Assembly: GCA_050742535.1 (NCBI GenBank)
Contig: JBOGIQ010000082.1
Span: 1 to 19,590, forward strand
Origin: Gp6-AA40 sp050742535
GTDB lineage: Bacteria; Acidobacteriota; Vicinamibacteria; Vicinamibacterales; UBA2999
DNA: 19,590 bases
Direction: 5' to 3'
This document shows, in pieces, positions 8,401 through 14,580 of this stretch. The position numbers and the translations under genes are program-made. The notes beneath the pieces were generated by a model. The model made no database searches. It was not told the DNA's origin and saw only the letters and a list, made by a program, of their open reading frames with translations. Position 1 is the stretch's first letter. Each line of letters starts with the position of its first letter.

Positions 8401-8649
8401 ATGGTTGGCGGGGAAGTCGTCCTGCGCGAAGCGCATCGCCTCACTCGAGAAGAAGCGCTGATCGCCCACACGCGCAGCAACGCGTACCTGATCTTCCAGG
8501 AAAAGAACCTCGGATCGATCGAAGCCGGCAAGCTCGCCGACCTCGTCGTGCTCGATCGTGACTATCTGACGGTTCCAGCGGATCAGATCAAGGACATCCG
8601 GTCGACGATGACCATCGTCAACGGACGGATCGCCTACGACGCGAAGTAG
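5458..8649 (+). CDS. Exported fusion: seven-bladed FG-GAP-type beta-propeller plus family-3 amidohydrolase
   Basis: A 1063-residue exported protein in one uninterrupted frame. Residues 1-36 are a signal peptide whose basic n-region (NRSNRSNRSRRSNRS) is encoded by a 9-bp tandem repeat, followed by FVLCVVLLALAIQVHSLAQA. Residues about 46-545 hold seven repeats, each opening A-[YF]-[LV]-K-x-[SG]-N (at about 46, 126, 195, 273, 341, 413 and 482) and carrying D.FG, SADG.TLAVG and GAVYVFTR-like strands: a seven-bladed integrin-type propeller. Residues about 553-1063 form an amidohydrolase of the YtcJ/NfdA group with HMH (H619, H621), H868 (HVHAN), H900 (TLAHLN) and D961 (GSDG) as likely metal ligands. 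The lysine usually near the middle of such barrels is not obvious; the segment there reads FINHVAYGETVYGP. Substrate unknown. ATGA overlap with the preceding gene. Confidence 0.88.
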   Translation: MNRSNRSNRSRRSNRSFVLCVVLLALAIQVHSLAQAPAVPLPIRQIAYLKASNPDASDHFGCGGENQGHNGQSVSISADGRTLAVGAPHESSAASGVNGNQRDNSVFDAGAVYVFTRTGDSWIQQAYLKPSNPQSGAEFGHYVALSADGNTLAVSAYWEASNATGINGNEKDESIPQAGAVYVFARAGSTWRQQAYVKASNTGEAGTADTFGEGDQFGWSLALSGDGTTIAVGAITEDSGAAGINVNQRDNASPSAGAVYVFTRTGGAWTQQAYVKPSNLDAGDMFGYSVSLSADGGVLAVGSFDEDGSGRGINPAPDNRNAGSGAVYVFTRAGATWLQQAYLKPGNSEPQDSFGVHVALSDDGATLLAGSLDEDCPATGVNPRGCDTDWNADLSMGAAYVFVRAGTTWSQQAFLKPSNTGANDWFGARVALSGDGNTAAIGAPFEDGGARGINGRQNDDSASQAGAVYLFTRSGTTWQQRAYVKGSNTDAFDEFGSSVALDRSGATLAASARGEDSAARGVNANQNDNSADEAGAVYAFAIAGAGGAQASRPVPELILVNGKIVTVDARFSLSQAVAVTEGRIAAVGTDKEIAALAGPKTRRIDLQGRTVIPGLIDNHMHLLRAGTTWQREVRLDGVPSRRQALDLLRERVKASKPNEWIYTLGGWTLEQFADDPRPFTKAELDQIAPDNPVFLQASYYRGYANTRGAELLGIPGPSGVVDEATLRGVAARLPVATGAELESSTRQMLVDLNRAGLTAFGSAACESNVLPVYRSWAEKKQLNVRVFCITGFSPGSPQAVTDVLPQIRAMKVLQGDTFINHVAYGETVYGPLHDPMFVRGSDPQPDQLAEWRRIATEVAKARLPLHVHANLTATIGAFLDQIELINREYPIKDLRWTLAHLNQVNASDLARMKALGMSAAVHPWAVINGGINRTVFGTAALDMVQLRALQSSGVLWGLGSDGSRANQILPFQTMSWAVTGRMVGGEVVLREAHRLTREEALIAHTRSNAYLIFQEKNLGSIEAGKLADLVVLDRDYLTVPADQIKDIRSTMTIVNGRIAYDAK
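5461..5505 (+). repeat. 9-bp tandem repeat (AATCGTTCG x5) in a signal-peptide coding region
   Basis: Five units: AATCGTTCG at 5461, 5470 and 5479, AGACGTTCG at 5488, AATCGTTCG at 5497, followed by a decaying TTCGTTC. TTCGAA is itself palindromic, so the array can also pair with itself. Being a multiple of three it keeps frame and encodes Asn-Arg-Ser triplets at the start of the propeller-amidohydrolase. Confidence 0.95.
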
Positions 8650-8654
8650 GCCGG

Positions 8655-9059
8655 CTACGGAGCGATGACGCGAACCGTCGGAAAGTGCTCGCGGTAGCGT
8701 CCGGCATCCCGAGTCAACAGATCGAATCCGGCGATCGCCGCGTGTGCGCCGATGTAGAAATCCGGCATCGGCGATTGCCGTTGTCCGCCACGCCGCCGGT
8801 AGGCGAGATAGGCGTGCCCGGCCAGGAAACCCGCGGCCCACGGGAGTTCGGCGCGGCGGAAGTATCGCCGCGGCAGCGCCTCGTCCAGATCCTCGATGCG
8901 GGAAAATCGAACCGACACTTCCGCGTAGATGATCGCGTTGATATAGAGCGCACCGGCATGAGCCGCCTCTTCGAGCCTGGCGGCCGACCAGTCCAGCCAG
9001 TCGCCGTCTTCGGTGAACAGATCGAGCAGCACGTTGCTGTCGACCAGCGTTCCCGCCAT
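8655..9059 (-). CDS. vapC: PIN-domain toxin of a VapBC-type toxin-antitoxin pair
   Basis: A 134-residue PIN-domain protein, expected to be an Mg-dependent RNase that inhibits translation when free of its antitoxin. The acidic residues of the PIN active site can be placed: D7 (LVDSNVLLD), E47 (NAIIYAEVS), D100 (MPDFYIGAHA) and D118 (LLTRDAGRY). Length and order match VapC. Its ATG overlaps the TGA of the antitoxin gene (TGATG), the usual toxin-second arrangement with translational coupling. Its 3' end meets the amidohydrolase gene convergently with only five bases between them. There is no sign of truncation. The RNA target is not predictable from sequence. Confidence 0.92.
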   Translation of the reverse strand: MAGTLVDSNVLLDLFTEDGDWLDWSAARLEEAAHAGALYINAIIYAEVSVRFSRIEDLDEALPRRYFRRAELPWAAGFLAGHAYLAYRRRGGQRQSPMPDFYIGAHAAIAGFDLLTRDAGRYREHFPTVRVIAP

Positions 9060-9292
9060 CAGTCGCCCCGCATCAGCCGCATGATCTCGTCGGTCGTCAG
9101 GGCCCCGGTGCCGCGGCCGCGGGCATGCTCGACGATCTCGCGCCCCAGAGACCGCCGGGTTCCCGTCTTCTGCTTGATCAGCCGGGCGGCGTTGCCGTCA
9201 ACGGTGAACACCACCTCACTTCCCGGGACAAGACCGAGCGCCTCGCGCACGTGCAATGGGATCGTTACCTGACCTTTGCTGGTGATCCTCAC
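9059..9292 (-). CDS. vapB: AbrB/SpoVT-type antitoxin of the VapBC pair
   Basis: A 77-residue antitoxin. The N-terminal swapped-hairpin DNA-binding domain is clear: VRITSKGQVTIPLHVREALG followed by a PGSEVVF strand. The C-terminal half (SLGREIVEHARGRGTGALTTDEIMRLMRGD) is the toxin-neutralising tail. The GTG start was chosen because it gives the canonical R-I-T-S-K-G-Q-V-T-I-P opening and has a strong Shine-Dalgarno (TAGGAG, eight bases upstream); a longer open frame upstream is not needed. The inverted repeat at 9298-9319 covers that ribosome binding site region and is the probable autoregulatory operator. AbrB-fold antitoxins usually bind DNA as a complex with their toxin. Confidence 0.9.
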   Translation of the reverse strand: MRITSKGQVTIPLHVREALGLVPGSEVVFTVDGNAARLIKQKTGTRRSLGREIVEHARGRGTGALTTDEIMRLMRGD

Positions 9293-9297
9293 AGGTC

Positions 9298-9319
9298 TTA
9301 CTCCTACCAGTAAGAGTAA
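9298..9319. promoter_or_regulatory. Inverted repeat upstream of vapB, probable autoregulatory operator
   Basis: A 22-bp imperfect palindrome with arms TTACTC(C)TAC and GTA(A)GAGTAA lies 6-27 bases before the antitoxin GTG and overlaps its Shine-Dalgarno. Toxin-antitoxin complexes commonly repress their own promoter through such sites. A possible promoter on the minus strand is TTGACC (9337-9342) with TATTAC (9316-9321), spacer 15, so the palindrome would cover the -10 and transcription start. Confidence 0.55.
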
Positions 9320-9370
9320 TACCCATCCGAACGGCGGGTCAAAGCCGCCGGTTCCGCGTGACCGACTGAT

Positions 9371-9410
9371 TGACGAAAAATTTCGTTGATAATGACGAAA
9401 TATTTCGTCA
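9371..9410. promoter_or_regulatory. Two BlaI-type operator sites upstream of the repressor gene
   Basis: TGACGAAATATTTCGTCA at 9393-9410 is a perfect 18-bp palindrome. A second copy at 9371-9388 has the same layout (TGACGAAA-AA-TTTCGTTG) with two changes in one arm. The starts are 22 bp apart, close to two helical turns, so two dimers could bind the same face. The sites end 15 bases before the start of the BlaI-family gene and are the best candidates for its own binding sites. Confidence 0.75.
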
Positions 9411-9414
9411 CTAT
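9386..9414 (+). promoter_or_regulatory. Predicted blaI-blaR promoter overlapping the operator
   Basis: TTGATA (9386-9391), a 17-base spacer and CACTAT (9409-9414) give a plausible promoter. Almost the whole spacer is the perfect palindrome, so a bound repressor would block polymerase. The -10 ends 11 bases before the ATG at 9426 and no Shine-Dalgarno is seen, so the leader would be very short. Confidence 0.4.
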
Positions 9415-9425
9415 ACCGCCTGTAC

Positions 9426-9809
9426 ATGACGGAACCTGCCCGCCCCACGAAATCCGAACTGGCGATTCTGCGCGTCCTCTGGGAACGCGGGCCGCTGTCC
9501 GTGCGCGAGGTTCAGCGGACGTTGAACGCGTCGAAGCCGACGGGATATACGACCGTGCTCAAGCTGATGCAGATCATGACGGAGAAGGGCCTGCTCGATC
9601 GCGACGACAGCGTGCGCCCGCAGCTATACAGCGCCCGGCAGAAGCAGTCGCAGACCCAGCAGCACCTGCTGCGTGATTTCATCGACCGCGCCTACGGCGG
9701 GTCGGTCCGTTCGCTCGTCATGCATGCGCTGTCGACAAAGAAGCCGTCAGCGAAAGATCTCGAGGAACTCGAAGCGCTGCTGGATCGGTTCGAGAAAGGC
9801 GACGTATGA
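9426..9809 (+). CDS. BlaI/MecI/CopY-family transcriptional repressor
   Basis: A 127-residue repressor of the BlaI (Penicillinase_R) family. The N-terminal winged helix reads PTKSELAILRVLWERGPLSV, then the recognition segment SKPTGYTTVLKLMQIMTEKGLL and the wing (RPQLYSARQ). The C-terminal helices (SLVMHALSTKKPSAKDLEELEALLDRF) form the dimerisation region. It overlaps the start of the M56 sensor gene (ATGA), the standard pairing in which the membrane protease removes the repressor from DNA after sensing a signal. Two operator copies just upstream point to autoregulation. The regulon is unknown; no beta-lactamase gene is in view, so in this lineage the pair probably answers some other envelope signal. 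Confidence 0.93.
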   Translation: MTEPARPTKSELAILRVLWERGPLSVREVQRTLNASKPTGYTTVLKLMQIMTEKGLLDRDDSVRPQLYSARQKQSQTQQHLLRDFIDRAYGGSVRSLVMHALSTKKPSAKDLEELEALLDRFEKGDV

Positions 9810-11566
9810 GCAACGTGACGCCGGCGTTCGTCTCCGCCCTGATTGACTTCGTATGGCAGGGAACCGCAGTCGGCGTCACCGCCGCCCTGGGCTTACTCGC
9901 AATGCGACGGTCGTCGCCGCAGGCGCGCTACTCGCTGTGCTGCGCCGCACTGATTGTGATGGTCGCTCTGCCAATCGTTACCACGACGCGACGATACAGG
10001 CCCACGCCGGTGCCGGAATCCACGGTCTCGCTCATTCATCACCTGGTCGTGGCCGGCAGCGATGATGCCGCCGAATTTGTCGATGCAGGCACACGGGCTA
10101 CCCCAGTGCTGACGATGATCGCGCCGTGGATACTTCCCGTCTGGTCCCTCGGTGTCCTCGCCTTGTCGTTACGCCTTCTCCTCGGCGGCATCGAAGTGCG
10201 GACGCTCCGTCGCAGCGGTCAGCCGGCGGACGACGGCTTATCGGCATTGGCGGCCTCGCTCACGACGCGGATGGGTGTCAACCGCCACGTCAGCCTCCTT
10301 ACCTCGCACCGCGCCGCAGGGCCGAGCACGATCGGCTGGCTTCGTCCGGTGATTTTTCTCCCGCCGGCCGCGGCGATGGGCTTGACGGTCAAGCAGCTCG
10401 AAGCCGTCCTCGCTCATGAGCTCGCACACATCCGCCGGCACGACTATCTGGTCAACATCTTTCAGATGACCGTCGAGACGTTGCTGTTCTACCACCCCGC
10501 CGTCTGGTGGGTGTCGCATCGGATACGCGTAGAGCGCGAACTGTGTTGCGACGACGAAGCCGTGAAACTGTGTGGCAACGCGACCGCCTACGCGAGGGCG
10601 CTGGTGACGATGGCGAGGCAGCAGGTGCCGATGTTCGCAATGGGAAGCTGCGGCGGAAGCGTGACCGAGCGCGTGCGACGACTCCTCGGAATCCGCAGCA
10701 CCGAATCGCACCGGCCCGTCGGCGCGGGAATCGTCGCCGTCTCTATTGCCCTGGCGCTCGCTGGCGTCGCGGCTCATCGCGTCCACGGTCAGTCCCAGCC
10801 GCTGCGATTCGAAGTCGCGTCCGTCAGGCCGGCCGATCCGGCCGGGCCACGCGGCTTCAGCGGGCTCGCGTTTCTTCCGGGCGGCGTGGTCAACGGTACT
10901 CAAGTGCCGATCCTCGCCATCGTCGCCGCGGCGTATGACCTCCCGTGGAGGCAGATTGACGGCCCGGACGATCTGATGACAGAGCGGTTTGCAATCGACG
11001 CAAAAGCCCCGGCGAGTGCGCTGCCGCCCGAGGGTGCGACGTTCGGCCAGACCCTTCGTGCCATGGCGCCGGTACTCCAGGAGATGCTGAAGACGTTGCT
11101 GGCGGAGCGTTTCAAGCTCGCGGGCCACACCGAGAAGCGGGAGGTGCCGCTATACGCGCTGGTCGTCGGCAGCAATGGGCCAAAGCTGAAACCTGCCGAG
11201 AGAGACTGTGCGCCGAAAACCGCGACGGACGACCCGTGCGGAGGGCAGGGAGGCGGTCCCGCGGGCGGATTGCGGCTTCGCGGCGCCGAAGTCGCGATGC
11301 TCGCCGAGATGCTCAACTCGCTGCTCGACCGGCCCGTTGTGGATCGCACCGGTATCAAGGGTCGCTACGACATCGACCTGCCGTCATGGAACCCTGGCCT
11401 GCCGCTGCGGGACCAGTCGGCGGATCCCGACCCGGAGCCGCAGCCCGACCCGAGCGGACCGTCGATTTTCACAGTGCTGCAGCCGCTGGGACTTCGTCTC
11501 GAACCAATTCGGGGTCCTCTCGACATCTACGTCGTAGACCACGTAGAACGGCCGACGCCGAATTAG
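9806..11566 (+). CDS. BlaR1-like M56 membrane metallopeptidase fused to DUF3738 (TIGR03435)
   Basis: A 586-residue membrane sensor-protease. Transmembrane segments are visible near residues 10-32, 40-60 and 98-128, with a further one at about 300-322 just before the C-terminal domain. The zinc peptidase motif is HELAH (H204, E205, H208), with E245 in the downstream ERELCCDDEA stretch as the likely third ligand. From about residue 332 (FEVASVRPAD) to the end is a DUF3738/TIGR03435 domain, recognisable by LLAERFKLAGHTEKREVPLY, DRTGIKGRYDIDL and the closing VVDHVERPTPN. In classical BlaR1 this outer position is a penicillin-binding domain; here DUF3738 would be the outer sensor. This fusion is known in Acidobacteriota. 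The gene overlaps the repressor gene before it. The signal it senses is unknown. Confidence 0.92.
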   Translation: MSNVTPAFVSALIDFVWQGTAVGVTAALGLLAMRRSSPQARYSLCCAALIVMVALPIVTTTRRYRPTPVPESTVSLIHHLVVAGSDDAAEFVDAGTRATPVLTMIAPWILPVWSLGVLALSLRLLLGGIEVRTLRRSGQPADDGLSALAASLTTRMGVNRHVSLLTSHRAAGPSTIGWLRPVIFLPPAAAMGLTVKQLEAVLAHELAHIRRHDYLVNIFQMTVETLLFYHPAVWWVSHRIRVERELCCDDEAVKLCGNATAYARALVTMARQQVPMFAMGSCGGSVTERVRRLLGIRSTESHRPVGAGIVAVSIALALAGVAAHRVHGQSQPLRFEVASVRPADPAGPRGFSGLAFLPGGVVNGTQVPILAIVAAAYDLPWRQIDGPDDLMTERFAIDAKAPASALPPEGATFGQTLRAMAPVLQEMLKTLLAERFKLAGHTEKREVPLYALVVGSNGPKLKPAERDCAPKTATDDPCGGQGGGPAGGLRLRGAEVAMLAEMLNSLLDRPVVDRTGIKGRYDIDLPSWNPGLPLRDQSADPDPEPQPDPSGPSIFTVLQPLGLRLEPIRGPLDIYVVDHVERPTPN

Positions 11567-11594
11567 CCGGCTCCACAACATCGTCAACCGGAAG

Positions 11595-11655
11595 GATCGT
11601 GGGGCGAGCCTTGTCAGGCTCGCCTCGCGGACGTGACAACGTCCGCGCCACGATC
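11595..11655. repeat. Palindromic repeat element, copy 2 (three-way-junction type)
   Basis: Same design as the copy at 1215-1270: outer stem GATCGTGG/CCACGATC (11595-11602 with 11648-11655), hairpin GGCGAGCC-ttgtca-GGCTCGCC (11603-11624), hairpin GCGGACGT-gaca-ACGTCCGC (11627-11646). The second hairpin differs from copy 1 at two stem positions (CC to GT), and both partners changed, keeping all pairs. It fills the gap between two convergent genes, where it could end or stabilise both transcripts. Confidence 0.88.
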
Positions 11656-11660
11656 ATTAG

Positions 11661-12461
11661 TTACCGTGGCTTCGCGACCGGCGCCCCAGGTGGCGCTGCG
11701 TCCGGCACAAGGCGGAAGTACCGGTTGTTCTCGGTGCACATGTATTCGAGGATCTCGGTGTCCGGCATCAGCGTCAGTTGCTCGGTCACCGTCCACGGCC
11801 GCGTATACGTCGTCGGGTCGTCGATGAGGACCTCGATGCTCATGTGCCCGAAATCGCGGCGGACGAACCGCTCGGTGACGCGCAGCTGCTCGGTCGCCGG
11901 GCGGCCGGCGTTGTCGAGCCACACGTTGTCGTTGAACCCCGCGCTCTGGACGACGAAGACGTCGCCTTCCCAGCGTCCGACCGAATAGCCAAACCACTGC
12001 GGGTTCGGATCTTTCGGCAGCGCGCGTCCGTCCGTGAAGATCTGCCGGAACGAGTGGACGGCTTCGTACAGGATCGTCACCTGGTCCGGCTGCTCGAGGA
12101 TCTTGAACGGGTAGGGCACGAAATCCGACCGCGGCACGCCGCCGACGATGCAGTTGGAGGTCGGGTCGTCCTTGTAGTCGTTGGCGACGCGCGTTTTGTA
12201 GAGCGCTTCGGCCGCCGGCCGGTACGGAATGGTGTCCCCGGGTTTCAGTCCGCGCGTGATGTCGAAGATCAGGCGACCCGAGGGGCGCCAGAGTCCCGCG
12301 AGCACCGGCTTACCGTCCGGCCGGCGCGGCGTCGGGGCGTTGAGGTCGGCCCGGCCGTCCGCGGTGCGCGGGATTCCGGGGGTGGGCACCTTCAGCCACT
12401 GACCCGCGGGAATTTCCGCGGCCACGAGCAGCAGCGCGGCGACGAGGGCAGCTGACTTCAT
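11661..12461 (-). CDS. Exported protein of unknown function (G-x-W / 'GYSxGRWEGD' family)
   Basis: A 266-residue exported protein with signal peptide MKSAALVAALLLVAAEIPAG. After an unstructured T-P-G-I-P-R-T-A-D-G-R region comes LAGLW (G56, W58), then a long beta-rich domain with DQVTILYEAVHSFRQIFTDG, WFGYSVGRWEGDVFVV, FNDNVWLDNAG, LRVTERFVRRDFGHMSIEV and WTVTEQLTLMPDTEILEY. I recognise this as a family widespread in Acidobacteriota and Sphingomonads with no assigned function. The same strand order (DGR-x2-P, W-x-G-x-S-x-G-x-W, E-x-[WF]) recurs in the divergent neighbour at 12528, so the two are probably paralogues. The start was fixed by the signal peptide; the frame remains open upstream but overlaps the neighbour. 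No Shine-Dalgarno is clear. Confidence 0.82.
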   Translation of the reverse strand: MKSAALVAALLLVAAEIPAGQWLKVPTPGIPRTADGRADLNAPTPRRPDGKPVLAGLWRPSGRLIFDITRGLKPGDTIPYRPAAEALYKTRVANDYKDDPTSNCIVGGVPRSDFVPYPFKILEQPDQVTILYEAVHSFRQIFTDGRALPKDPNPQWFGYSVGRWEGDVFVVQSAGFNDNVWLDNAGRPATEQLRVTERFVRRDFGHMSIEVLIDDPTTYTRPWTVTEQLTLMPDTEILEYMCTENNRYFRLVPDAAPPGAPVAKPR

Positions 12462-12489
12462 ATTTGAGCCAAGTTTTACAACCAGCGCA

Positions 12490-12519
12490 TCGACAGCGGA
12501 AGGGGATTTTGAATACCAT
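12490..12519 (+). promoter_or_regulatory. Predicted promoter of the five-gene exported-protein run, probably leaderless
   Basis: TCGACA (12490-12495), an 18-base spacer and TACCAT (12514-12519) match a sigma70-type promoter. The -10 ends eight bases before the ATG at 12528 and no Shine-Dalgarno is present, so the mRNA would start at or just before the start codon. It lies in the 66-bp gap between divergent paralogous genes. Prediction only. Confidence 0.4.
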
Positions 12520-12527
12520 CCCCAAGC

Positions 12528-13520
12528 ATGTGTAGCGTACGCCGGGGCGCATTCTTCTCGATATTTCTGCTGATCGGGCTGTTCTGGGCCGCGCCCGCGG
12601 CGGCGCAGGTGGATTTCACCGGCGTCTGGAACGGCAACACCAACGCGGAGGACGGCCCGGAGCGCGCCGCCGGCCCTTCGCTGGTCGAGTTTTTGGGGCT
12701 GCCGGTCAACGAGCAGGGACGGCAATGGGGGCTTTCGTATCGGCCCGGCCGCCTGTCGCTGACCGAGCACCAGTGCCAGGTGCACATCGTCCACTACATC
12801 CACCGCGGGCCGTTCGCGTCGCGAATCTGGGAAGAGCGCGACCCGATAACCCACCAGCTCATCGCGTTGCATCAGGCAATCAGCACTTACGAACAGAAGC
12901 GCACCATCTGGATGGACGGCCGGCCGCATCCGTCGCCGAACGCGCGGCACACGTGGATGGGTTTCTCGACCGGCGTGTGGAACGGCAACATGCTGACGAT
13001 CACCACCACGCACATGAAACAGGGCTGGCATCGTCGCGAGAACATCCCGTCGAGTGATGAGGTCACGTCGATCGAGCACTGGATTCGCAACGGCAACGTC
13101 TGGACGCACATCAGCGTGACGGAGGATCCGATCTTCCTCGCGGAGCCGCTGATCAAGAGCGAAGACCTCACGCTCAATGCGAATCCCAACTCGTTCAACC
13201 CGTTCTGGCCGTGCGAGTACATCGAAGAAGGCGAGCGGCCGCGCGGCCAGGTGCCGCACTATCTGCCCGGCGAGAACCCGTGGGTTGCTGAATACGCGGC
13301 GACGCACAACCTTCCGCAGGAGGTGACGCTCGGCGGACCGGCGCAGATGTATCCGGAATATCGCGAGCGGATGAAAAAACTGCCGGTCGCCGTGTTCGTC
13401 GATCCGAACGCTCCTGCTCCGGCTGCGCCTGCGGGACGCGGTCAGGGGCCAGCGCCGGCCGGCGGGCGCGGCGGAGGCGCCGGTAATACGGGGCGCGGCG
13501 GTGCCGGAGACCGCAAGTGA
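12528..13520 (+). CDS. Exported protein of unknown function, paralogous to its divergent neighbour
   Basis: A 330-residue exported protein. The signal peptide MCSVRRGAFFSIFLLIGLFW ends in AAPAAAQ, directly followed by VDFTGVWNG (G32, W34). The core contains CQVHIVHYIHRG, RTIWMDGRPHPSP, WMGFSTGVWNGNMLTITTTH, KQGWHRREN and WTHISVTEDPIFLAEPL, all typical of an acidobacterial secreted family without known function and alignable by eye with the 11661 protein. A conserved FWPCEY block follows. The last 40 residues are a low-complexity Ala/Pro/Gly/Arg tail, likely flexible. The start is supported by the signal peptide. It is first in a plus-strand run and its stop overlaps the next gene's GTG start (GTGA), implying coupled translation. 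Confidence 0.82.
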   Translation: MCSVRRGAFFSIFLLIGLFWAAPAAAQVDFTGVWNGNTNAEDGPERAAGPSLVEFLGLPVNEQGRQWGLSYRPGRLSLTEHQCQVHIVHYIHRGPFASRIWEERDPITHQLIALHQAISTYEQKRTIWMDGRPHPSPNARHTWMGFSTGVWNGNMLTITTTHMKQGWHRRENIPSSDEVTSIEHWIRNGNVWTHISVTEDPIFLAEPLIKSEDLTLNANPNSFNPFWPCEYIEEGERPRGQVPHYLPGENPWVAEYAATHNLPQEVTLGGPAQMYPEYRERMKKLPVAVFVDPNAPAPAAPAGRGQGPAPAGGRGGGAGNTGRGGAGDRK

Positions 13521-14530
13521 GGCACCTCTTCATTGCCGCGTGCGCCGCGGCCGCACTCTACGGCGTTGGCCTGACCGCGCAGCAGCCGGCCGCTCCGCAG
13601 CCGCAGATCAGAACGGCGAAGCAGATGCCGTTCCCGCAGAAGCCGGACTGGGCGAAGCTCGAGGTCGAGACGCTGCACGTCCAGGGCAAAGTACACATGA
13701 TCGCCGGCGCGGGCGGCAACATCGCAGCGCAGGTCGGCGACGAGGGTGTGCTGCTCGTCGATACCGGCTACGAGCAGATGAGCGGCAAGGTGCTCGCAGC
13801 CATGCGCAAGCTGTCCAACGGGACGCTGCGCCGGATCATCAACACGACGCTGGCGGATTCGCACACCGGCGCCAATGCCGTGATGATCAAGCAGGGGCGG
13901 CTGAATCAGGCCGGGCCTGGCCTCGGTCAGCGGCCGAACGAGGCTGACCTGGTCTCGCACTCCGGCCTGCTGGCGCTGATGACCGAGATCGGCCGCGAGA
14001 AAATCGTCCCCGAACGCTGGCCCCCCAGCGTCTACAGCGGCAAACAGAAGGACCTGTACTCGAACGATGAACCGGTGGTGGTTCTGCACGTGCCGGACGC
14101 CGTCACCTCCGGCGACAGCATCGTCTGGTTTCGCGGCTCCGACGTGGTCGTCACGGGGGAGATCTTCAACCAGGCGAGCTTCCCGTTTATCGACGCGGCA
14201 CACGGCGGGACGATCAACGGCGTGATCGAGGGGCTGAACATGCTGCTCGACATCATGGTGCCGAAGCACAACCAGGAAGGCGGCACCATGGCGATCCCCG
14301 GCTACGGCCGCATCGGCGACGAGCACGACGTGCTCGAGTACCGCGATATGGTGACGATCATCCGGGACCGCGTGCAGGCGGCGATCGACAAGAAGATGAC
14401 GCTCGCGCAGGTGAAAGCCATGAAGCCAAGCGCGACGTTCGAGTACGAACTGCGATTCAACCGCGACCCGGCGTGGACGGCGGAGACGTTCGTCGAGACG
14501 ATTTATCGCAACCTGAGCGCACGCAAGTAA
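13517..14530 (+). CDS. Exported metallo-beta-lactamase-fold protein with degenerate metal site
   Basis: A 337-residue protein of the MBL fold with signal peptide MRHLFIAACAAAALYGVGLT ending AQQ. The fold is recognisable: VHMIAGAGGNIAAQVGDEGVLLVDTGY (about 59-85), the IIN..HTGAN motif (107-120), a SGDSIVWFRGSDVVVTGEIF strand pair (198-217), FPFID, and a C-terminal GYG...LEYRDMVTIIRDRV region. The HxHxDH motif is replaced by T111-L-A113-D-S115-H116, so both HxH histidines and the aspartate are gone. The usual H of HTDGD is V196, TGD is TGE (E215), and PGHG is PGYG (Y263). A normal dizinc site is therefore impossible; this is probably a pseudoenzyme or a binding protein. GTG start, overlapping the previous stop. 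Confidence 0.85.
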   Translation: MRHLFIAACAAAALYGVGLTAQQPAAPQPQIRTAKQMPFPQKPDWAKLEVETLHVQGKVHMIAGAGGNIAAQVGDEGVLLVDTGYEQMSGKVLAAMRKLSNGTLRRIINTTLADSHTGANAVMIKQGRLNQAGPGLGQRPNEADLVSHSGLLALMTEIGREKIVPERWPPSVYSGKQKDLYSNDEPVVVLHVPDAVTSGDSIVWFRGSDVVVTGEIFNQASFPFIDAAHGGTINGVIEGLNMLLDIMVPKHNQEGGTMAIPGYGRIGDEHDVLEYRDMVTIIRDRVQAAIDKKMTLAQVKAMKPSATFEYELRFNRDPAWTAETFVETIYRNLSARK

Positions 14531-14548
14531 CACATCAGAGTACGTAGT

Positions 14549-14566
14549 GTCCGCCTTCAGGCGGAC
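14549..14566. repeat. GTCCGCC-TTCA-GGCGGAC hairpin repeat, copy in a 5' leader
   Basis: A perfect 7-bp stem with a TTCA loop, preceded by TACGTAGT. It lies 14 bases before the ATG of the DUF6152 gene at 14581, just ahead of its GAGG Shine-Dalgarno (14570-14573). The same hairpin with the same TAGT flank recurs at 16938-16955, so it belongs to a dispersed family. It might tune translation or processing of the downstream genes in the run. Confidence 0.85.
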
Positions 14567-14580
14567 CATGAGGGAACGGA

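Noticed and set aside
11595..11655. Intrinsic transcription terminator
   Set aside because: There is strong pairing but no U-tract on either side; an end-of-transcript role remains possible but not as a classical terminator.
12462..13307. Upstream extension of the exported protein at 11661-12461
   Set aside because: The extra residues overlap the divergent gene at 12528 and precede a clear signal peptide, so the shorter start is preferred.
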